This document shows positions 61,438-64,000 of a stretch of 64,000 nucleotides of DNA, piece by piece. This DNA is from a virus. Where the stretch lies: IMG/VR virus record IMGVR_UViG_3300046675_000234, positions 1 through 64,000 of that record; one strand, 5' to 3'. How positions within the stretch are numbered: the stretch's first letter is position 1; each line of letters starts with the position of its first letter. Both the position numbers and the translations under genes were made by a program. The notes under the pieces were generated by a model. The model was not told the origin of the DNA and searched no databases. It saw only the letters and a program-made list of their open reading frames with translations.

Positions 61438-62420
61438 CGATCACGATGACCAATAGCGAGTTCTTTACCTGGCAGCGCTGCCCGCGCTTCTGGTTCCTGC
61501 GGTACTACCTGGGCTACACGCCCGACGCCGACGAGGTGACCGGCAGCCGCATCCTGGGCATCCGCATCCACGCGGCGCTGGAGGGCATGTACGGCTACGG
61601 CCTGGACCCGCTGACGGTGCTGCACCTGCTGTACAAGATCGCGCTGGAGCAGTTCCCCGACAATGAGGCCGAGCTGATCAAGGAGCGCGACCTGGCCAGC
61701 GCCATGGTCGAGGGCTACATAGAGTGGACAGCCGCGACCGGCGCGGACGCGGGCCTGGCCGTGATCGCCACCGAGGCGGCGGTGACCGTGCCGCTGCCCG
61801 GCGTTCCGGGCGTGGACCTGCGCGCCAAGCTGGACCGGGTGGTGCTCGATGAGGCCACCGGGCTACTGAGCTTCGTGGACGACAAGACCGCCGCGAGCTT
61901 TGACCGGCACGAGATCCTGGCGCTCAACCCGCAGTTCCGGTTCTACTCGCTGATCCAGAAGATAGCCAGCGCCAATCCGGGCGGGCCGCGCGTGCTCGGC
62001 GGCGTGGTCAACACGCTGCGCCGGGTCAAGCGCACCGACCGGTCCAAGCCGCCCTACTACCAGCGTGACCCGTTCCGGTACACCGAGGTCAACATCGGGT
62101 CCACGCTGCTGAAGGTGACCGGGCTGGCCCAGCAGATCATGGAGACCCGGCGGCACCTGGACTGGATCTACGCCGAGAACGGCGGCAAGGCCGACCTGAC
62201 GCTGCTCAACCACTACCAGCTCCTGCACCTGGCCCCGACGCCGATCGAGACGGACTGTAGCTGGCGGTGCCCGTTCGTGCAGCTCTGCCCGCTGATGGAT
62301 GACGGGTCCGACTGGGTGGGATCATTGGTACGTTCCGGTCATTTCCGGCAGGAAGACCCCTACAGCTACTACGAGCGTGACCCGCTGGCGGAAGTCCGGC
62401 AGATGCTCGCCAAGCAGTAA
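61434..62420 (+). CDS. Cas4/RecB-like PD-(D/E)xK nuclease with Fe-S Cys cluster
   Basis: Product is 328 residues. RIHAALEGMYG (H46), RAKLDRVVLDEATGL (D134) and LSFVDDKTAASF (D149, K151) are the RecB-family nuclease residues. One Cys near the N-terminus (TWQRCPRFWF) and three near the C-terminus (DCSWRCPFVQLCPL) give the four-Cys pattern of Fe-S-binding Cas4/AddB-type exonucleases. It probably processes DNA ends for recombination with the Sak4-like ATPase next to it. ATG 61434 has AGGA at good spacing and overlaps the helicase stop. Confidence 0.82.
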   Translation: MTITMTNSEFFTWQRCPRFWFLRYYLGYTPDADEVTGSRILGIRIHAALEGMYGYGLDPLTVLHLLYKIALEQFPDNEAELIKERDLASAMVEGYIEWTAATGADAGLAVIATEAAVTVPLPGVPGVDLRAKLDRVVLDEATGLLSFVDDKTAASFDRHEILALNPQFRFYSLIQKIASANPGGPRVLGGVVNTLRRVKRTDRSKPPYYQRDPFRYTEVNIGSTLLKVTGLAQQIMETRRHLDWIYAENGGKADLTLLNHYQLLHLAPTPIETDCSWRCPFVQLCPLMDDGSDWVGSLVRSGHFRQEDPYSYYERDPLAEVRQMLAKQ

Positions 62421-62446
62421 TGTCAGACCCCTGTGCTCTGATAGGG

Positions 62447-62455
62447 TGAGGACAC
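62447..62455 (+). promoter_or_regulatory. TAGGGT-GAGGACACC site
   Basis: TAGGGT followed by GAGGACACC lies 14-22 nt before ATG 62469, with AAAGGTAACG as ribosome site. The match to the dispersed motif is weaker than elsewhere. Confidence 0.35.
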
Positions 62456-62468
62456 CGGAAAGGTAACG

Positions 62469-63278
62469 ATGACGATTCAGCCTTATGCGCAGCAACCCGT
62501 GCGCCCTGATCTCCGGGTTGCCGCGCCGCAGCAGTATCCCGAGCTTCGCCAGCCGCAGCGCCGCGTCCAGGGCATCTCCGCGCTGGTCTACGGCTTCGCC
62601 AAGGCGGGCAAGTCATCGCTGGCCGACAGCGGGCCGGTGCCGCGCCTGATCCTGGACATCGAGGGCACCAGCTTCTGGACACCCTCTCGCAAGGTCTACT
62701 GGAATCCGATGACCGAGCCGATCCCCCGGCCAGACGGCACCTGGGACACCTGCGTGGTGCTGACCAGGGACATCTCCACGATCGACCTGACGTACCGCAT
62801 CCTGGCCAGCGGCCAGCACCCGTTCAACTCGGTCAGCGTGGATAGCGTCACCGAGATGCAGCAGCGGATCATTGACGAGCGGGTCGGCTGGAAGAAGATC
62901 GAGCGCGATGACTGGGGCGTGCTGCTGCGCCGGGTGTCCTGGGTGACCCGGCAGTGGCGTGACCTGGTGACCCATCCGGTGCACCCGATCTGGACGCTGA
63001 CCTTCGTAGCCGGGGTGCACATGGACGGGCGCACCGGCCGGTGGCGTCCGCTGGTCCAGGGCCAGGTGGGCGACTTCCTGCCCTACTACGTTGACGTGCT
63101 CGGCTACCTCGGCGCGATGCCCGATCAGAGCAGGCAGCTCCTGATCGGCCCGCACCCTCAGTACGAGACCGGCGAGCGGATCGGCGGCAGGCTACCGTAC
63201 TCGCTCCCGATCGCCTATCCAGGCCGCGATGGCTACACGATGGAATCCATGCTGAGTCAAGTCTTGGCAGGAAGGTAG
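62469..63278 (+). CDS. Sak4-like RecA-fold ATPase
   Basis: Product is 269 residues. ALVYGFAKAGKSSL (Walker A, 42-50), LILDIEGTSFW (Walker B region), HPFNSVSVDSVTEMQ and LTFVAGVHMDGRTG match the phage Sak4-type single-domain RecA-like annealing ATPases, a core phage recombinase family. It sits between a Cas4/RecB-like nuclease and an SSB-like gene, a common recombination cassette. Function in strand annealing is by family. Confidence 0.78.
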   Translation: MTIQPYAQQPVRPDLRVAAPQQYPELRQPQRRVQGISALVYGFAKAGKSSLADSGPVPRLILDIEGTSFWTPSRKVYWNPMTEPIPRPDGTWDTCVVLTRDISTIDLTYRILASGQHPFNSVSVDSVTEMQQRIIDERVGWKKIERDDWGVLLRRVSWVTRQWRDLVTHPVHPIWTLTFVAGVHMDGRTGRWRPLVQGQVGDFLPYYVDVLGYLGAMPDQSRQLLIGPHPQYETGERIGGRLPYSLPIAYPGRDGYTMESMLSQVLAGR

Positions 63279-63284
63279 AGAACG

Positions 63285-64000
63285 ATGGGATATCCGCAAG
63301 GACCGCCTCAGCAAGGACCGCCGCCGGGACAGGGCGGATGGCAGCAGGGCCAGGGCGGCTGGCAGCAGCCACCCCAGGGCGACCCGTACGCCCAGCAGCA
63401 GGGCGGCTTCACGCCGTTCCAGGGCGGCCAGCCGATGGGCGGCAGCGCGGGCGGCTACGACTGGAACACGCTGTACGGCCAGGCCGACCACACCGTTGGC
63501 CAGCTCGTTGACGCCGGTCTGTACACCGCGATCGTCAAGGCATCGGACTGGGACCGGACCAAGGACGGCAGCAAGGGGGCCTGGACCATCACGTTCATCC
63601 TGACCAGCGGTCCCCGGCCTGGCATGAAGCAGGTCATGACCATGGCGGTCAGCCCGAAGACCAACAAGGGCGAGGACAACCCCGAGGGCATGGGCCGGAT
63701 GTTCCGGCAGCTCGCGGCGATGGGCATCCCGGTGCCGCCGCCGTACGGCCAGCAGGGCTGGTGGCAGCTCGGCTGGAACGAGCAGCAGGTGGGCCAGGCC
63801 ATGGTCGGCCACCCGGTCCTGCTCCAGCTCATCCACGACGAGTACGAGGGCGTCACCCGGAACAAGGTGCGCGACATCCAGCCGCCGCCGCCCGGAGCCC
63901 CGACCCAGATGCCGCAGATCGCCCAGCAGCAGCAGCAGCAGGGCTTCGCCCCGCCGCAGGGCCAGCAGTGGCAGGCCCCGCCGCAGCAGGCCCCGCAGCC
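63285..64000 (+). CDS. SSB-like / DUF669-type protein (truncated by window end)
   Basis: The open frame from ATG 63285 runs off the window after 238 codons. A Gly/Gln/Pro-rich N-terminus (GPPPGQGGWQQGQGG) leads to a domain of about 110 residues (GLYTAIVKASDWDRTKDGS, GAWTITFILTSGPRPGMKQ, GMGRMFRQLAAMGIPVPPP) resembling phage DUF669/SSB-like recombination mediators. A second Gln-rich low-complexity tail starts at about 205 (QQQQQGFAPPQGQQ). Position after the Sak4-like ATPase supports a single-strand-DNA-binding role. The C-terminus lies beyond the window. Confidence 0.65.
   Translation, partial: MGYPQGPPQQGPPPGQGGWQQGQGGWQQPPQGDPYAQQQGGFTPFQGGQPMGGSAGGYDWNTLYGQADHTVGQLVDAGLYTAIVKASDWDRTKDGSKGAWTITFILTSGPRPGMKQVMTMAVSPKTNKGEDNPEGMGRMFRQLAAMGIPVPPPYGQQGWWQLGWNEQQVGQAMVGHPVLLQLIHDEYEGVTRNKVRDIQPPPPGAPTQMPQIAQQQQQQGFAPPQGQQWQAPPQQAPQ

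Noticed and set aside
1-64000. Integrase, attachment site, transposase or tRNA genes
   Set aside because: None could be recognised by motif on either strand, so lysogeny cannot be judged from this window.

Overview
The window is most of the genome of a high-GC, tailed double-stranded DNA phage or prophage (siphovirus-like) of an actinomycete. The host inference rests on very high third-position GC, a resuscitation-promoting-factor-like lytic protein, an Lsr2-like nucleoid protein, a PASTA-containing endolysin and many overlapping ATGA, GTGA and TGATG gene junctions. No integrase, tRNA, CRISPR array or insertion sequence was seen. Both window ends cut through genes: a repetitive tail protein on the left and a single-strand-binding-like protein on the right.

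Layout. Almost everything from 1 to about 50.8 kb is on the minus strand and almost everything from 50.9 to 64 kb is on the plus strand, with a divergent control region at 50.76-50.92 kb. Read in the direction of transcription, the minus block ends with the virion module: small and large terminase (30.6-28.0 kb), portal and MuF-like protein, a 9-kb block of large capsid-associated multidomain proteins (25.8-17.2 kb), fused protease-scaffold, decoration-type proteins, major capsid protein (14.3-15.2 kb), head-tail connectors, tail terminator, major tail protein, frameshifted tail chaperones, a 1234-residue tape measure with two peptidoglycan-hydrolase domains, distal tail and baseplate proteins, and a repeat-rich fibre. 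Upstream of the terminase lie two secreted cell-wall enzymes (NlpC/P60 and Rpf-like), a GH25-PASTA-PGB endolysin, a holin candidate and about 40 small, often zinc-ribbon or single-membrane-span, genes. A primase-polymerase and a Walker ATPase/helicase sit at 47.2-50.3 kb beside an iteron-like array. The plus block carries an HTH DNA-binding protein, a Toprim-like protein, a HicA-like protein, family A DNA polymerase, a RuvC-fold nuclease, an Lsr2-like protein, an SNF2-type helicase, a Cas4/RecB-like nuclease, a Sak4-like ATPase and an SSB-like protein.

Most striking signals. (1) Between portal and capsid genes, the 24449-25837 reading frame runs into a canonical X XXY YYZ slippery heptamer (CCCTTTC) followed by a hairpin. 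The next frame (22638-24473) has no usable start codon before a coding-like extension, so a 1066-residue -1 frameshift fusion is predicted, separate from the usual tail-chaperone frameshift. (2) A 1248-residue polyvalent protein carries four copies of an RDxxGRW module, each placed before a different domain: ParB-like, a glycosylase-like phage domain, an unknown domain and an HExxH zinc peptidase. Related modules recur in neighbouring capsid-region proteins, as if they were a packaging or tethering tag. (3) A dispersed operator-like motif, GTGTT(T/G)ACAC or TGAGTACAC, usually next to a TAnnnT hexamer and an AACGATGAGG ribosome-binding leader, marks gene-cluster boundaries on both arms.

All functional names come from reading motifs and gene order; no database search was possible.
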